A stretch of 64,000 nucleotides of DNA from Bacteroidia bacterium (lineage in GTDB: Bacteria > Bacteroidota > Bacteroidia > Flavobacteriales > Schleiferiaceae). Made by a program: the position numbers and the translations under genes. Location of the stretch: assembly GCA_030424545.1 (NCBI GenBank), contig JAUHWL010000003.1, positions 1 to 64,000 of the forward strand, written 5' to 3'. Under the pieces are notes generated by a model. It was not told the DNA's origin, searched no databases, and saw nothing but the letters and a program-made list of their open reading frames with translations. This document shows positions 1 through 8,247 of this stretch, piece by piece. How positions within the stretch are numbered: position 1 is the first letter of the stretch; each line of letters starts with the position of its first letter.

Positions 1-1
1 T

Positions 2-58
2 ATTGCAAATAGTTACAGTAAGCAGAAGAATTACCATAAAAAAGTAATTTTTAAATAA
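2..58 (+). CDS. C-terminal end of an upstream gene (partial)
   Basis: An open frame enters from the left edge and ends at TAA 56-58. The 18 visible residues end in HKKVIFK, a basic and hydrophobic ending like those that close T9SS sorting tails, so the upstream gene may encode a secreted protein. That reading is inference, because too little is visible. A strong terminator follows 9 nt later, which supports this being a real gene end. Confidence 0.45.
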   Translation: MANSYSKQKNYHKKVIFK

Positions 59-67
59 CCTTACCAA

Positions 68-103
68 AGCCCTGTTGCGTTATTTTGCAACAGGGCTTTT
101 TTT
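68..103 (+). terminator. Rho-independent terminator abutting the next start codon
   Basis: An 11-bp perfect stem (68-78 with 87-97) with an 8-nt loop is followed by an unbroken T tract from 97 to 103. The next base is the A of the ATG of the Smr-domain gene. It serves the gene entering from the left and leaves no room for a separate leader before the Smr gene. Confidence 0.9.
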
Positions 104-619
104 ATGTTTAAAATAGGAGACTACATAACGCCAATTGATGATACAGGACAATTTGAAATTGTGAGTATGAACAATGGATTAATTTATGCAAAAGATGCAG
201 CAGGCTTTGAACACGTGTTTAGCAAAGCAGAAGTTATTCCCGTTGTAAGCGATTGGGTAAACCTTAATATTAATGAAGATAGTTTTAGAAAAGGCAAACC
301 CATTATAAAAAAGAGAAGTGTTAAATCAAAAAGAAAAAAAGAAAAGCATGTTGTAGATCTGCATGCGGGTGTTATTTTAGAGAGTTTAGCAGGACTTACA
401 AACCATCAAATATTAATCAAACAACTCGAAGAAGCTAAAGATGCGTTAATTGAAGCACGTAAAAACAAAATGAATTACGTTGTTCTTATTCATGGTAAAG
501 GAAAAGGAAGGTTAAAAGAAGAATTACATTTATTCCTTAATTCTGTAGAACGCATAGAATACTATGATGCAGAATTTAGACTTTATAGTGGTGGTGCTAC
601 AGAGGTAAAATTATATTAA
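104..619 (+). CDS. Smr-domain protein (MutS2-like C-terminal domain)
   Basis: The protein has 171 residues. The C-terminal half, about residues 83-171, is an Smr domain with its three signature motifs: VDLH near residue 84, HGKG near 130, and the closing GATEV. Smr domains are DNA or RNA nicking modules found at the end of MutS2 and as stand-alone proteins. The N-terminal 50 residues look like a small beta-rich domain, and a lysine/arginine-rich linker (about 65-82) joins the halves, which fits nucleic-acid binding. There is no MutS-type ATPase, so this is a stand-alone Smr protein. The ATG lies directly after the T tract of a terminator, so the gene must be read by read-through, from a start inside the hairpin, or as a leaderless message. 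Its substrate cannot be told from sequence. Confidence 0.85.
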   Translation: MFKIGDYITPIDDTGQFEIVSMNNGLIYAKDAAGFEHVFSKAEVIPVVSDWVNLNINEDSFRKGKPIIKKRSVKSKRKKEKHVVDLHAGVILESLAGLTNHQILIKQLEEAKDALIEARKNKMNYVVLIHGKGKGRLKEELHLFLNSVERIEYYDAEFRLYSGGATEVKLY

Positions 620-654
620 TCTAACGTACATTTGCCTTGTTCTTTGAAGAAATT

Positions 655-1035
655 CGTACAAGTTGCCTTATCGCCTCAAACTTGCTTTGGGGAGGAAAGT
701 CCGGACAACATAGAGCACCGTGCTTTTTGTTAAAAGAAGGCTTTTGCTAAGAAATTAGTAATTGACAGACAGTGCCACAGAAAGGGAAACCACTCTATTT
801 TATAGAGAAAGGGTGAAAAGGTGGAGTAAGAGCCCACCAGTAGTACAAGCAATTGTACTAGCTTGGTAAACCTCGCGGGTTGAAATGCCATGTACATTGC
901 AGTTCTATACTCATTTAGACACCAGCGGCTCGTTGGCTTTAAATTTTAAATTTAAAATGCAAGGGGTAGGCAGACTAGATAAATGATAGGGAATGCGTTT
1001 AACGCAGAACAGAAACCGGCTTATAAACTTGTACA
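655..1035 (+). ncRNA. rnpB: RNase P RNA (class A)
   Basis: This is the catalytic RNA that trims the 5' leader of pre-tRNAs. The conserved core GAGGAAAGTCCGGAC is at 692-706, the ACAGTGCCACAGAAA-like segment at 769-783, and the 3' conserved block (GGGTAGGCAGACTAGATAAATG) runs from 963. The ends pair: GTACAAGT at 656-663 with ACTTGTAC at 1027-1034, forming helix P1, and this sets the boundaries. A terminator follows at once. Open frames crossing this region are by-products of the RNA gene. Confidence 0.96.
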
Positions 1036-1042
1036 ATTTTTT

Positions 1043-1084
1043 AGCCTCTGCATTAAAGCTTGCTTTATGGAGAGGCTTTTTATT
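1043..1084 (+). terminator. Terminator of rnpB
   Basis: AGCCTCT (1043-1049) pairs with AGAGGCT (1071-1077). An inner stem of CATTAAAGC with GCTTTATG carries one bulge, and a short T run follows. It lies 8 nt after the RNase P P1 helix. Confidence 0.85.
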
Positions 1085-1110
1085 AAGGATTTACAAAAGA
1101 AGTTTAAAAA

Positions 1111-1308
1111 TTGGGTTCACTATTTAAAAAAATTACGCCACGCTGGATTAGAAAGTACGTTGCTATTTATAAAGAGCAAGGTTTTAAAGCTGTTGTAAAA
1201 CAAGCAGGCTGGAAGGTAGTAGTGGGTATTATTGTCTATTATTTAGTTAGAGACACACTTTTGTATATCGTTATTCCATATTTAATTTACAAAAATGTAA
1301 GCCAGTAA
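1111..1308 (+). CDS. Small basic membrane protein, function unknown
   Basis: A 65-residue frame opens with TTG at 1111, directly after an in-frame TAA (1105-1107), so no upstream start is possible. Residues 1-33 are basic and amphipathic (KKITPRWIRKY). Residues 34-62 are strongly hydrophobic and could form one long or two short membrane helices. Having basic residues before the hydrophobic stretch and none after is typical of real small inner-membrane proteins and less likely in a random frame. I do not recognise a family. It sits between the rnpB terminator and the helicase gene. The TTG start is the weak point. Confidence 0.5.
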   Translation: MGSLFKKITPRWIRKYVAIYKEQGFKAVVKQAGWKVVVGIIVYYLVRDTLLYIVIPYLIYKNVSQ

Positions 1309-1349
1309 ATGAGCTTTAATTTTTCTCAGAATACTGTATACAAAGGGCT

Positions 1350-1357
1350 TACATTTG
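1350..1357 (+). promoter_or_regulatory. Possible promoter -7 box for the DEAD-box helicase
   Basis: TACATTTG matches the Bacteroidota -7 consensus TAnnTTTG and would give a leader of roughly 80 nt before the helicase start at 1443. I see no convincing -33 element, so this rests on one short motif. Confidence 0.3.
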
Positions 1358-1442
1358 CAGAAATTTTAAAAACAATAATTCCAGAAAATCGTAGTCGTAA
1401 ATAGCCTAATACTCTGGAAGTTATTTTCATCAATTTTTATAT

Positions 1443-3302
1443 ATGAATTTATTTGAACAACTAGGTTTAATACCTGAGCTTGTAGAGGCGGTTACTAAAC
1501 TGGGATTTGAAAAACCAACAGAAATACAAGAAAGAGCTATTCCTTCTTTGGTTGAAAAACCGATGGATATGATTGGACTTGCCCAGACGGGTACAGGAAA
1601 AACAGCAGCATTTGGATTGCCACTTCTGCAAAATTTTGAAAAACAAAAATTACCGTTTGGGTTAATAATGGCTCCAACTAGAGAGCTTTGTTTACAAATC
1701 ACTAAAGAACTTCAGAACTTTAGTAAAAACATGCCGCGCGTAAAAATTACGGCCATTTATGGTGGCGCTTCTGTTGGGCCACAAAGAAAAGAACTTGAGC
1801 AAGGCACTGATATTATTGTTGCTACTCCAGGAAGATTATTAGATATGATGCGCAGAGGCGCAGCTAAACTTGGCGATCTTAAAGTAGTGGTATTAGATGA
1901 GGCAGACGAAATGCTTCAAATGGGTTTTATAGATGATATCAGAACCATCTTGTCCGAAGCATCGCCAGAAAAAAATACGTGGCTGTTCTCGGCAACCATG
2001 CCGGATGCCATTAATAGAATCACCAAAGACTTTATGTCTAACCCACTTATGGTACAGGTGGGCCGTAGAAACGAAGGTTCGGAAAACGTTGAGCATTCTT
2101 ATTATCTCACCAATCGCGATAGCAGATTTAATGCTTTACGCAGATTATTAGATTCGGCACCAAACATTTACGGAATTGTTTTTTGTAACACAAAAGCAGA
2201 AACCCAACGTGTTGCAGATGATTTAATAAAATCAGGATATACTGCAAATGCGTTGCACGGAGATTTAACGCAGCAACAGCGCGATATGGTGATGAAGTCT
2301 TTCCGTACAAAATTAGTACGCGTATTAGTAGCTACAGATGTGGCCGCACGTGGTATTGATGTGGATGAAGTAACACACGTAATTCATTTTGGCTTACCAA
2401 ACGATTCTGAAGGATATACACATAGAAGTGGGCGTACAGGGCGTGCCGGTAAAAAAGGAGAGAGCTGGAACATTGTTACAAAAAAGGAAGCCACAAAAAT
2501 TCCGTTAATCCAAAAGAAAATTGGAAAAACAATTCAAAAGAAATTATTCCCAACCGGCACAGAAATATGTAAAAATCAAATTGGTGCCTTTGCTTATCGC
2601 GTGGCATCAACCTCTGCAGATGTAGATGTTGTAAAACCATTTTTAGAAGATTTACTTCCTATGTTCGAGAGCATGTCTAAAGAAGATGTGGTTTCTTATT
2701 TCTTAGCCGAAGAGTTTGATTCTTTGTTCCGTCACTACGAAAACTCGTCTGACTTAAACGTTGTTACAGAACGCGTGGTAAGAAACGAATATCGCTACAG
2801 CATTAACCTTGGCGAAGACCACGGTTTTACTTGGCCGAGTATGAAAGACTTTTTGCGCGATGCAGGGAACTTACAGAAATATGCCATAGAAGGTGTTGAT
2901 GTTTTTGGCGCGCAAAGCGAGTTTAGCATTAGAGCCGATGAAGAAGAAAAACTTGTAAAAGGATTAGAAGGTGCCACGTTTGAAGGCACAGTTTTAAAAC
3001 TTAAAAAATTAAAAGACGGAGGATCTAACCGAGGAAAAAAGAAAAGCTTTGGCGGCAGCAATAGCCGTGGAGGTGGATTTAAAAAGAGCGGTGGAAGTCG
3101 CAACAGTTCGGGTGGTAATCGCAGTTATGGCGGTAGCAAAAACGAAGGTGGGGGAAACCGCGAGAGAAGAAGCGGTGGAAAATCAGAAGGAGACAGCGGC
3201 AAAAGACGCTCTGCTGACAGAAGGCCTACGGGCACCAGCCAACCTGGACCACGTGCCAATAGTGGTGGTAGCAAAAGCAACTTTAGAAAGAAAAAGCGCT
3301 AG
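1443..3302 (+). CDS. DEAD-box ATP-dependent RNA helicase with Gly/Arg-rich tail
   Basis: The protein has 619 residues. Helicase core motifs appear in order: Q motif (residues 21-34), motif I AQTGTGKT (47-54), PTREL (78-82), TPGR (128-131), DEAD (152-155), SAT (183-185), HGD, ARGID and HRSGRTGRAG near 340. After the core, about residues 385-520 correspond to the conserved extension seen in longer bacterial DEAD-box proteins of the CsdA/DbpA type, with a probable RNA-binding fold. The last 85 residues are low-complexity Gly/Ser/Arg/Lys, which suggests nonspecific RNA binding or condensate behaviour (inference). It probably works in ribosome assembly or cold-stress RNA remodelling. Which DEAD-box subfamily it belongs to is not certain. 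Transcription ends at a strong hairpin shared with trxB. Confidence 0.95.
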   Translation: MNLFEQLGLIPELVEAVTKLGFEKPTEIQERAIPSLVEKPMDMIGLAQTGTGKTAAFGLPLLQNFEKQKLPFGLIMAPTRELCLQITKELQNFSKNMPRVKITAIYGGASVGPQRKELEQGTDIIVATPGRLLDMMRRGAAKLGDLKVVVLDEADEMLQMGFIDDIRTILSEASPEKNTWLFSATMPDAINRITKDFMSNPLMVQVGRRNEGSENVEHSYYLTNRDSRFNALRRLLDSAPNIYGIVFCNTKAETQRVADDLIKSGYTANALHGDLTQQQRDMVMKSFRTKLVRVLVATDVAARGIDVDEVTHVIHFGLPNDSEGYTHRSGRTGRAGKKGESWNIVTKKEATKIPLIQKKIGKTIQKKLFPTGTEICKNQIGAFAYRVASTSADVDVVKPFLEDLLPMFESMSKEDVVSYFLAEEFDSLFRHYENSSDLNVVTERVVRNEYRYSINLGEDHGFTWPSMKDFLRDAGNLQKYAIEGVDVFGAQSEFSIRADEEEKLVKGLEGATFEGTVLKLKKLKDGGSNRGKKKSFGGSNSRGGGFKKSGGSRNSSGGNRSYGGSKNEGGGNRERRSGGKSEGDSGKRRSADRRPTGTSQPGPRANSGGSKSNFRKKKR

Positions 3303-3332
3303 AAAATAATTTAGAACGCTTTTGTACATACT

Positions 3333-3366
3333 AAAACGGCCTCTTATTTTAAGAGGCCGTTTTTAT
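3333..3366. terminator. Bidirectional terminator between helicase and trxB
   Basis: A 14-bp near-perfect stem (AAAACGGCCTCTTA with its complement) has A and T tracts on both sides. It lies between two convergent genes and can serve both. Confidence 0.9.
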
Positions 3367-3397
3367 TTGTCGTGTATATATTGTTGAATGTTCATTC

Positions 3398-4342
3398 TTA
3401 CAATTCGGCTAAATAACGCTCAGCTTCTAGCGCACCCATACAGCCTGTACCTGCGGCAGTAACGGCTTGGCGGTATATTTTATCTTGTGCATCGCCAGTA
3501 GCAAAAACACCAGGGCGGTTGGTTTGTGTAGAATCTGCCTTGGTAATAAGGTAACCCACGTTATCCATATCCAACTGTCCTTTAAAAATATCGGTGTTTG
3601 GTTTATGGCCAATGGCAACAAAAAATCCTGTGGCAGGAATTACTTCTTCTTCGCCCGTTTGGTTGTTTTTCACACGTACACCTTCAACACCTTTTTCGCC
3701 TAAAACTTCAACGGTTTCGGTATTGTATTTAATCACAATATTGTCTGTGTTTTGCACACGGTGTTGCATTGCCTTACTCGCTCTCATTTCGTCTCTACGC
3801 ACTAGCATAGTAACTTTAGGGCAAAGTTTGGCAAGGTAGCTAGCCTCTTCTGCTGCGGTATCTCCAGCGCCTACTAAAACTACTTCTTGGCCTTTGTAAA
3901 AGAAACCATCACAAACTGCACAGGCAGAAACGCCAAAGCCCATTAATCTCTGCTCTGATTCTAAACCTAAATATTTGGCAGATGCACCTGTAGCAATAAT
4001 CACCGTTTTAGCATGAATTTCAGTTTTTTCGTCTACCCATACTTTATGATAGCCGCCAACTTCTTCACTTAATTCTGTTTTGGTTACGTAACCCCAGCGG
4101 ATGTCAGTTCCAAAGCGTTCTGCTTGGGCTTTTAGTTGTTCCATCATGGTTGGGCCGTCAATACCTTCGGGGTAGCCAGGAAAGTTATCTACTTCAGTGG
4201 TGGTAGTTAGTTGTCCGCCAGGCTCTAAACCCATATACATCACGGGTTTAAGGTCAGCACGTGCAGCATAAATGGCTGCGGTATATCCGGCAGGGCCAGA
4301 ACCAATAATTAGGCAATCTAATTTTTCTATGTTATCACTCAT
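3398..4342 (-). CDS. trxB: Thioredoxin-disulfide reductase
   Basis: The flavoenzyme passes electrons from NADPH to thioredoxin in the cytoplasm. The 314 residues match the usual length. Visible features are the FAD-binding GSGPAG at residues 14-19, the redox-active CAVC at 141-144, the NADPH-binding GAGDTAAEEA near residue 158, and the C-terminal ATGDAQD motif that contacts FAD. The start is set by the ATG at 4342, with a TAnnTTTG box 22 nt upstream. It is monocistronic and faces the helicase across a shared terminator. Confidence 0.97.
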   Translation of the reverse strand: MSDNIEKLDCLIIGSGPAGYTAAIYAARADLKPVMYMGLEPGGQLTTTTEVDNFPGYPEGIDGPTMMEQLKAQAERFGTDIRWGYVTKTELSEEVGGYHKVWVDEKTEIHAKTVIIATGASAKYLGLESEQRLMGFGVSACAVCDGFFYKGQEVVLVGAGDTAAEEASYLAKLCPKVTMLVRRDEMRASKAMQHRVQNTDNIVIKYNTETVEVLGEKGVEGVRVKNNQTGEEEVIPATGFFVAIGHKPNTDIFKGQLDMDNVGYLITKADSTQTNRPGVFATGDAQDKIYRQAVTAAGTGCMGALEAERYLAEL

Positions 4343-4364
4343 TATCTTATTTTTTAGAGGAAAG

Positions 4365-4372
4365 CAAATGTA
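4365..4372 (-). promoter_or_regulatory. Promoter -7 box of trxB
   Basis: Read on the minus strand the sequence is TACATTTG, an exact TAnnTTTG match, ending 22 nt before the trxB ATG. The position is right for a short normal leader. Confidence 0.6.
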
Positions 4373-4461
4373 AACTTATAGACCTTTTTAAACTATGATT
4401 TTATGGTTGAAAAAATCTATCAGCAAATTGACGAATGTTTAAAATGCACCTTACAGTTTTA

Positions 4462-4469
4462 TATATTTG
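4462..4469 (+). promoter_or_regulatory. Promoter -7 box of tRNA-Pro
   Basis: TATATTTG matches TAnnTTTG exactly and ends 23 nt before the first base of the tRNA, a usual distance for a tRNA promoter. Confidence 0.6.
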
Positions 4470-4492
4470 CCGCCCTCTATAAAAGAGAATAT

Positions 4493-4565
4493 CGGGATGT
4501 AGCTCAGTTGGTAGAGTGTCCGTCTGGGGGGCGGAAGGTCGCAAGTTCAAGTCTTGTCATTCCGA
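4493..4565 (+). tRNA. tRNA-Pro, anticodon GGG
   Basis: A 73-nt cloverleaf folds by eye. The acceptor is CGGGATG with CATTCCG, the D stem GCTC with GAGT, and the anticodon stem TCCGT with GCGGA. The seven-base anticodon loop CTGGGGG has GGG at positions 34-36. The T stem is GCAAG with CTTGT around the loop TTCAAGT. The discriminator is A4565, as expected for proline, and CCA is not encoded. It reads CCC and CCU codons. A terminator follows within 10 nt, so it is a single-gene unit. Confidence 0.95.
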
Positions 4566-4570
4566 CAAGT

Positions 4571-4601
4571 AAAGGTCAGCAGTTTTGCTGACCTTTTTTT
4601 T
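4571..4601 (+). terminator. Terminator of tRNA-Pro
   Basis: A 10-bp stem (4571-4580 with 4587-4596) is followed by an eight-T tract. It begins 5 nt after the tRNA discriminator base. Confidence 0.9.
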
Positions 4602-4765
4602 GCAATAGAGAATAAAGTCTGAATACCACGCCATAGGCTTGGAAGTTTAAGTTTTCATATTCTCAAGATATAGTAAAACGTAATGCTGGCCTTTTTTGTT
4701 TCTTGGCATTTCAAAAATGAAAGCAAGATTTTTTTCTAAAATGGTGCATTTGCAGATTGTAGTCA

Positions 4766-5305
4766 ATGATTGATCAAACTATTTTTTGTGATGGAATAAA
4801 CGTACATGCCACGTTTCGTAGCCGTGTAAACAAACGTGTAAAGTTTGCTCTGGTGGCGGCAAATGTTTTGTTGTACGGATTGTTAATATGGGGCATATCG
4901 CAAATTCCAGCTAACGAACTCAACACATTTATTTTTGTGATTTTTGGGTTGCCTTTTCTGTTGTTTTTTACTGTAACCCGATATACGCTCTGGAATTTAT
5001 TTGGAACAGAAACCATAATCATCAACACAAAATCGTTTAGTTACAAACATGATTTTGGTTGGTTTGGTCTGCCGCTAAAAACTTATCCTACCTCAAATGG
5101 TATTCGCTACGGTATTCAAGATGATTTTATGGAAAACGGCAAATTGTATGTGTCAATATATTTTGAGTTTTATGATGAAAATAATTTACCTCAAAAATTG
5201 TATACTACTGCTTTACGTACTGAAATTACATCATTTCATAAAATATGCGATTTCATTGACGACATCTATCGCCAAGAAGAAGTAAGCGGGTTTTCATTAA
5301 ATTGA
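4766..5305 (+). CDS. Membrane protein with two predicted helices, function unknown
   Basis: The protein has 179 residues. Two hydrophobic segments lie at about residues 26-47 and 52-72, separated by a short loop. A soluble beta-rich domain of about 100 residues follows (pattern TETIIINTKSFSYKHDF). This two-helix plus beta layout resembles small PH-like membrane proteins (DUF304/bPH), but I cannot assign the family. An ATTTGCAG stretch ends 13 nt before the ATG and is a near match to the -7 box. It stands alone, convergent with the GDSL lipoprotein gene. Confidence 0.7.
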   Translation: MIDQTIFCDGINVHATFRSRVNKRVKFALVAANVLLYGLLIWGISQIPANELNTFIFVIFGLPFLLFFTVTRYTLWNLFGTETIIINTKSFSYKHDFGWFGLPLKTYPTSNGIRYGIQDDFMENGKLYVSIYFEFYDENNLPQKLYTTALRTEITSFHKICDFIDDIYRQEEVSGFSLN

Positions 5306-5327
5306 TTCTATTTATAAAGAAAATGCA

Positions 5328-5389
5328 CCTGTTTTTCAGTTCTTTTAGAACTTTTCAATGCGCCCATCAAATTTTATTTGAAGAACAGG
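5328..5389. other. Three-way-junction-like inverted repeats in a convergent gap
   Basis: CCTGTT (5328-5333) pairs with AACAGG (5384-5389). Inside are two further perfect hairpins: AGTTC/GAACT (5338-5352) and TCAAAT/ATTTGA (5367-5381). The region lies between the stops of two convergent genes and has no clear T tract. It may be a weak transcription end, a small RNA or chance. Confidence 0.3.
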
Positions 5390-5421
5390 CATCTAAAGGC
5401 TTTTAACTAGCATTTGCTTAT

Positions 5422-6099
5422 TTAGTGAGGCAAAATGAGGTTTGATTTTTCTGTAAATTTCTCTACCCATAAATCATGCATTTGCCCAGAAAAGTGCAAC
5501 TGATCGGGAGCTACTAAATGTTGGTTTCCTAATGCTTGCCGGCTTATTGGGGTAATGTCTATATATTTAATTCCAACCGAATCGCAAATATGTTTGTTAA
5601 TAGCATTAAACTGATTAATGTCTTGAGCAATTTGATTTTTGTTAGAAACAGCTGCTGGGCAAACACCATAATCTGGAATGCTAAAAGCAATCACGTTGCT
5701 TTTATTGTTTGCCGCTAGGCTTATTGCTTTTTGTATAAGGTCCAAAAATTCAATATGGTATTCTTCTTTACTTAAATGTTGATATTGATTGTTTACACCT
5801 ATAAGCATTGTTACCAATTGAAATGGGCCTTGTGGTTTTTCATTGAGAATACCTTGACGCAAATCAGCGGTGGTCCAGCCGTTTTGCGCAATAATTTTTA
5901 ATGAAACATGGCTATTGGGTAACGAGTCTTGAATGCGATCAGCAATCTTGGTGGCATAACTATTTTTTTCGCCAATGGCCGTGCCAATGGTATAACTATC
6001 GCCTAAAGCTAAGTAGGTAAAAGTGTTTTCTTTTTTGTTGCATCCTAACAATACGCATGTGGCAAGGATGAAGCAAATAAATGTGGGTTTTCCCAACAT
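5422..6099 (-). CDS. SGNH/GDSL-family esterase lipoprotein
   Basis: The protein has 225 residues. A lipoprotein signal ends at LLGC with Cys20, so it should be anchored to a membrane facing the periplasm or cell surface. SGNH block I is GDSYTIG (33-39) with nucleophile Ser35. Block III is GVNNQY with the oxyanion Asn. Block V is DQLHF with Asp199 and His202. All catalytic residues are present, so it is probably an active esterase or acyl hydrolase with unknown substrate. Its ATG overlaps the stop codon of the upstream T9SS gene (TAATG at 6097-6101), so translation is likely coupled. The two products may act on the same surface substrate (inference). Confidence 0.88.
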   Translation of the reverse strand: MLGKPTFICFILATCVLLGCNKKENTFTYLALGDSYTIGTAIGEKNSYATKIADRIQDSLPNSHVSLKIIAQNGWTTADLRQGILNEKPQGPFQLVTMLIGVNNQYQHLSKEEYHIEFLDLIQKAISLAANNKSNVIAFSIPDYGVCPAAVSNKNQIAQDINQFNAINKHICDSVGIKYIDITPISRQALGNQHLVAPDQLHFSGQMHDLWVEKFTEKSNLILPH

Positions 6100-8201
6100 T
6101 AATCAACTTTTACAATTTTTTCTTCCATGCTAAAACCAGCACTTCCTTCTATACGTAGAATGTAGTTCCCGCTCGCCAAGGGATGGGTAGTAAAAATAAT
6201 TTCGTTTAATCCTTTTTTAGCAGGTTGATCTAAAATTAGAGACACCATTCGGCCAAGCTCATCATAGATTGTTGCTGTAATGGTTTGGTCTTGACTAAGC
6301 ACAAACTGGGCAACCATTTGGCCACTAAACGGATTTGGAAATGCAGCGGGTTGTTCTTTTGAGATGGTCTTTTCAAATACCTTTTGTGATTTAAATTGGC
6401 AACCTCGAGCATCTTCAACTAAAATATCAATGGTATCGCCACCGCAAATATTTTCAATAATGTTGAGCGCATTTAATGGCTCATTATTAAAACTAAATTG
6501 ATAGGGTGGTGTGCCACCATCGGGGTTCAACGTGATTTTACCCGTGCAGAACAAAGAATTTCCTTCTTGTAAAACATTAACATGTAAATGATTTGAATCT
6601 GGACTGAAAACTTCGGCAATCCAAGTAGTATTCTTTTTGGCAGAATTACCAAAATATCCCGCCATCCATACATTTTTAGGGTCATTCGCTTTGCGTTGAA
6701 TGCCAAAATAATCTCCCCAGCGTTCATAACTATCAGAGTGTCTATCCGTATAATTTTCTCCGTTTTTAAGATCTACGGCATCAGAGTAACTACTGTCATT
6801 GGCAAAATAAACTGTTCCTACGCCAGGAAAATCGGTTGGAGAGGTAAAGTTAAAACCAATTAGGGCTTCTATGTCGCAATCTTCATCGCCTGTCCATGCA
6901 ATGTTAGGATAACCATAATCACGCGCAGGGTGAGAGATAATATTGCCTTTGATTGAAGTTTGACCTATAGGATCAGTAATTATTCCGTGATAAATAGCTG
7001 CATATCCAGTAGTCGGATTGATGGTATTTGATACAAATTGGATTTGGTTATTTAAAGAAAATGCTCCTAAAACACGCGCATCATTGGTTTGTAACCCTTT
7101 TGTAGGGTCGTTTAGATCTGTATCGGCTTGTCTGCCATTGGGCGGCATACCATAATCTACATCTGTAGTTACTGCTTTTACGGTTAATGTGCTATTGTGG
7201 TCATCTTGTGTGCCCGTAACTTGTAGCACAAAAATGGTATCGTTGGTGATGTCAAAATTTCTATTGGAAAGAAAAAAGGAGTTTTCTGCTATACCTGCTG
7301 CACCTCTAACGGGGTGCATATTCCTGGTGTATTTACCATCATGCTTTATTTGCGAATACAGCGTATTGGTCAATACAGAATCGCCTGCGAAACCTTGAAA
7401 TTTATCGATTTGCCAAATAACCGAACCGTCAAATCCAACCTGCCAAGAAACGCCAGGAATAATCAGATTTCCCGTTATAAATAATTCATCCTTGGTTAGC
7501 GAGATGGCTGGGTAATCTGTCCATCTATTGTTGTTTAACGGGTTGCCAGGTAAAACATAGCTGTACCAAGGATCTGTCGGGTCGTTTGTACTTGAAAAAC
7601 AAACTTTTATTCGGCTGTTTGTTGGTAAATTATTCTGCAGATAAACCAGAATAAACCGGTCTGCATCCTCGTCATAAATTAATTTCGGATCAAAGTCATT
7701 ATTGGTGAGCGAACCTCCGCCAATTCCTCTAAGGGAAACAATAAAATTTTCAAATATGGTTGTATCCGTATTAGAATCGTAGCCCCAAACTGCCGAATTT
7801 ACGGCACAAAGAACAATCCCACTATCAGAAACAGCTAATGCATTATCATTTGGAATTCCCCCAAAAAAGTCGCCATAATTGCCATTAGAAATTCTGTACA
7901 TCCTTGTGCTTTTACCTAGAATTGGTTGTAAAGAATTTGTTTTGTTTGTTGAAGAAACGCCTGCTTTTTGTGGGAACTGCTTCCGCGATTTAATCTTTTG
8001 TTTGGCTAAAAAAGCGCGATAACTATCACCATCAGGAGAAGGAGCTTCTAAGTTGATTAGCTGTGCTTGAAAATCGTTTTTAGAGTCGGCAGGATTAATA
8101 ACCTCTACTTTTTGAGAGGTTATCACCTGTTTATTAAAAGTAGTTTGCGCATATGTTAATGAAGTAAAAATCAGGGTAGATAGAAGTAATTTTATTTTCA
8201 T
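6099..8201 (-). CDS. Secreted T9SS type A cargo protein, probable beta-propeller
   Basis: The protein has 700 residues. A signal peptide of about 18 residues ends at LTYAQ. The middle (about 110-520) carries repeated short motifs such as TDYPAISLTKDELF and RWGDYFGIQ that resemble blades of sialidase-like propellers, but this fold call is inference. The last 80 residues form a T9SS sorting tail: AFPNPF near the start, a YDELGRMV segment and an LASGNYILRIEG segment before the basic end. It should cross the outer membrane by T9SS and be anchored or released. The downstream GDSL lipoprotein gene starts inside its stop codon. A TATATTTA sequence about 20 nt upstream on the minus strand is one base off the promoter consensus. 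Confidence 0.85.
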   Translation of the reverse strand: MKIKLLLSTLIFTSLTYAQTTFNKQVITSQKVEVINPADSKNDFQAQLINLEAPSPDGDSYRAFLAKQKIKSRKQFPQKAGVSSTNKTNSLQPILGKSTRMYRISNGNYGDFFGGIPNDNALAVSDSGIVLCAVNSAVWGYDSNTDTTIFENFIVSLRGIGGGSLTNNDFDPKLIYDEDADRFILVYLQNNLPTNSRIKVCFSSTNDPTDPWYSYVLPGNPLNNNRWTDYPAISLTKDELFITGNLIIPGVSWQVGFDGSVIWQIDKFQGFAGDSVLTNTLYSQIKHDGKYTRNMHPVRGAAGIAENSFFLSNRNFDITNDTIFVLQVTGTQDDHNSTLTVKAVTTDVDYGMPPNGRQADTDLNDPTKGLQTNDARVLGAFSLNNQIQFVSNTINPTTGYAAIYHGIITDPIGQTSIKGNIISHPARDYGYPNIAWTGDEDCDIEALIGFNFTSPTDFPGVGTVYFANDSSYSDAVDLKNGENYTDRHSDSYERWGDYFGIQRKANDPKNVWMAGYFGNSAKKNTTWIAEVFSPDSNHLHVNVLQEGNSLFCTGKITLNPDGGTPPYQFSFNNEPLNALNIIENICGGDTIDILVEDARGCQFKSQKVFEKTISKEQPAAFPNPFSGQMVAQFVLSQDQTITATIYDELGRMVSLILDQPAKKGLNEIIFTTHPLASGNYILRIEGSAGFSMEEKIVKVD

Positions 8202-8247
8202 GCGCTAGTATTTTAGTTGTTAAATATACGGGCTACAATTCGGCTTT

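Noticed and set aside
983-1198. A 71-residue open frame on the plus strand
   Set aside because: It overlaps the conserved 3' end and terminator of the RNase P RNA and has no protein-like pattern.
1309-1404. A 31-codon frame starting at the stop of the small membrane protein
   Set aside because: It contains the possible promoter box of the helicase gene, is very short and has no family character.
3049-3309. An alternative frame of 86 residues inside the helicase tail
   Set aside because: It is a by-product of the Gly/Arg-rich low-complexity coding sequence.
4403-4591. A 62-residue open frame on the plus strand
   Set aside because: It runs through tRNA-Pro and its terminator.
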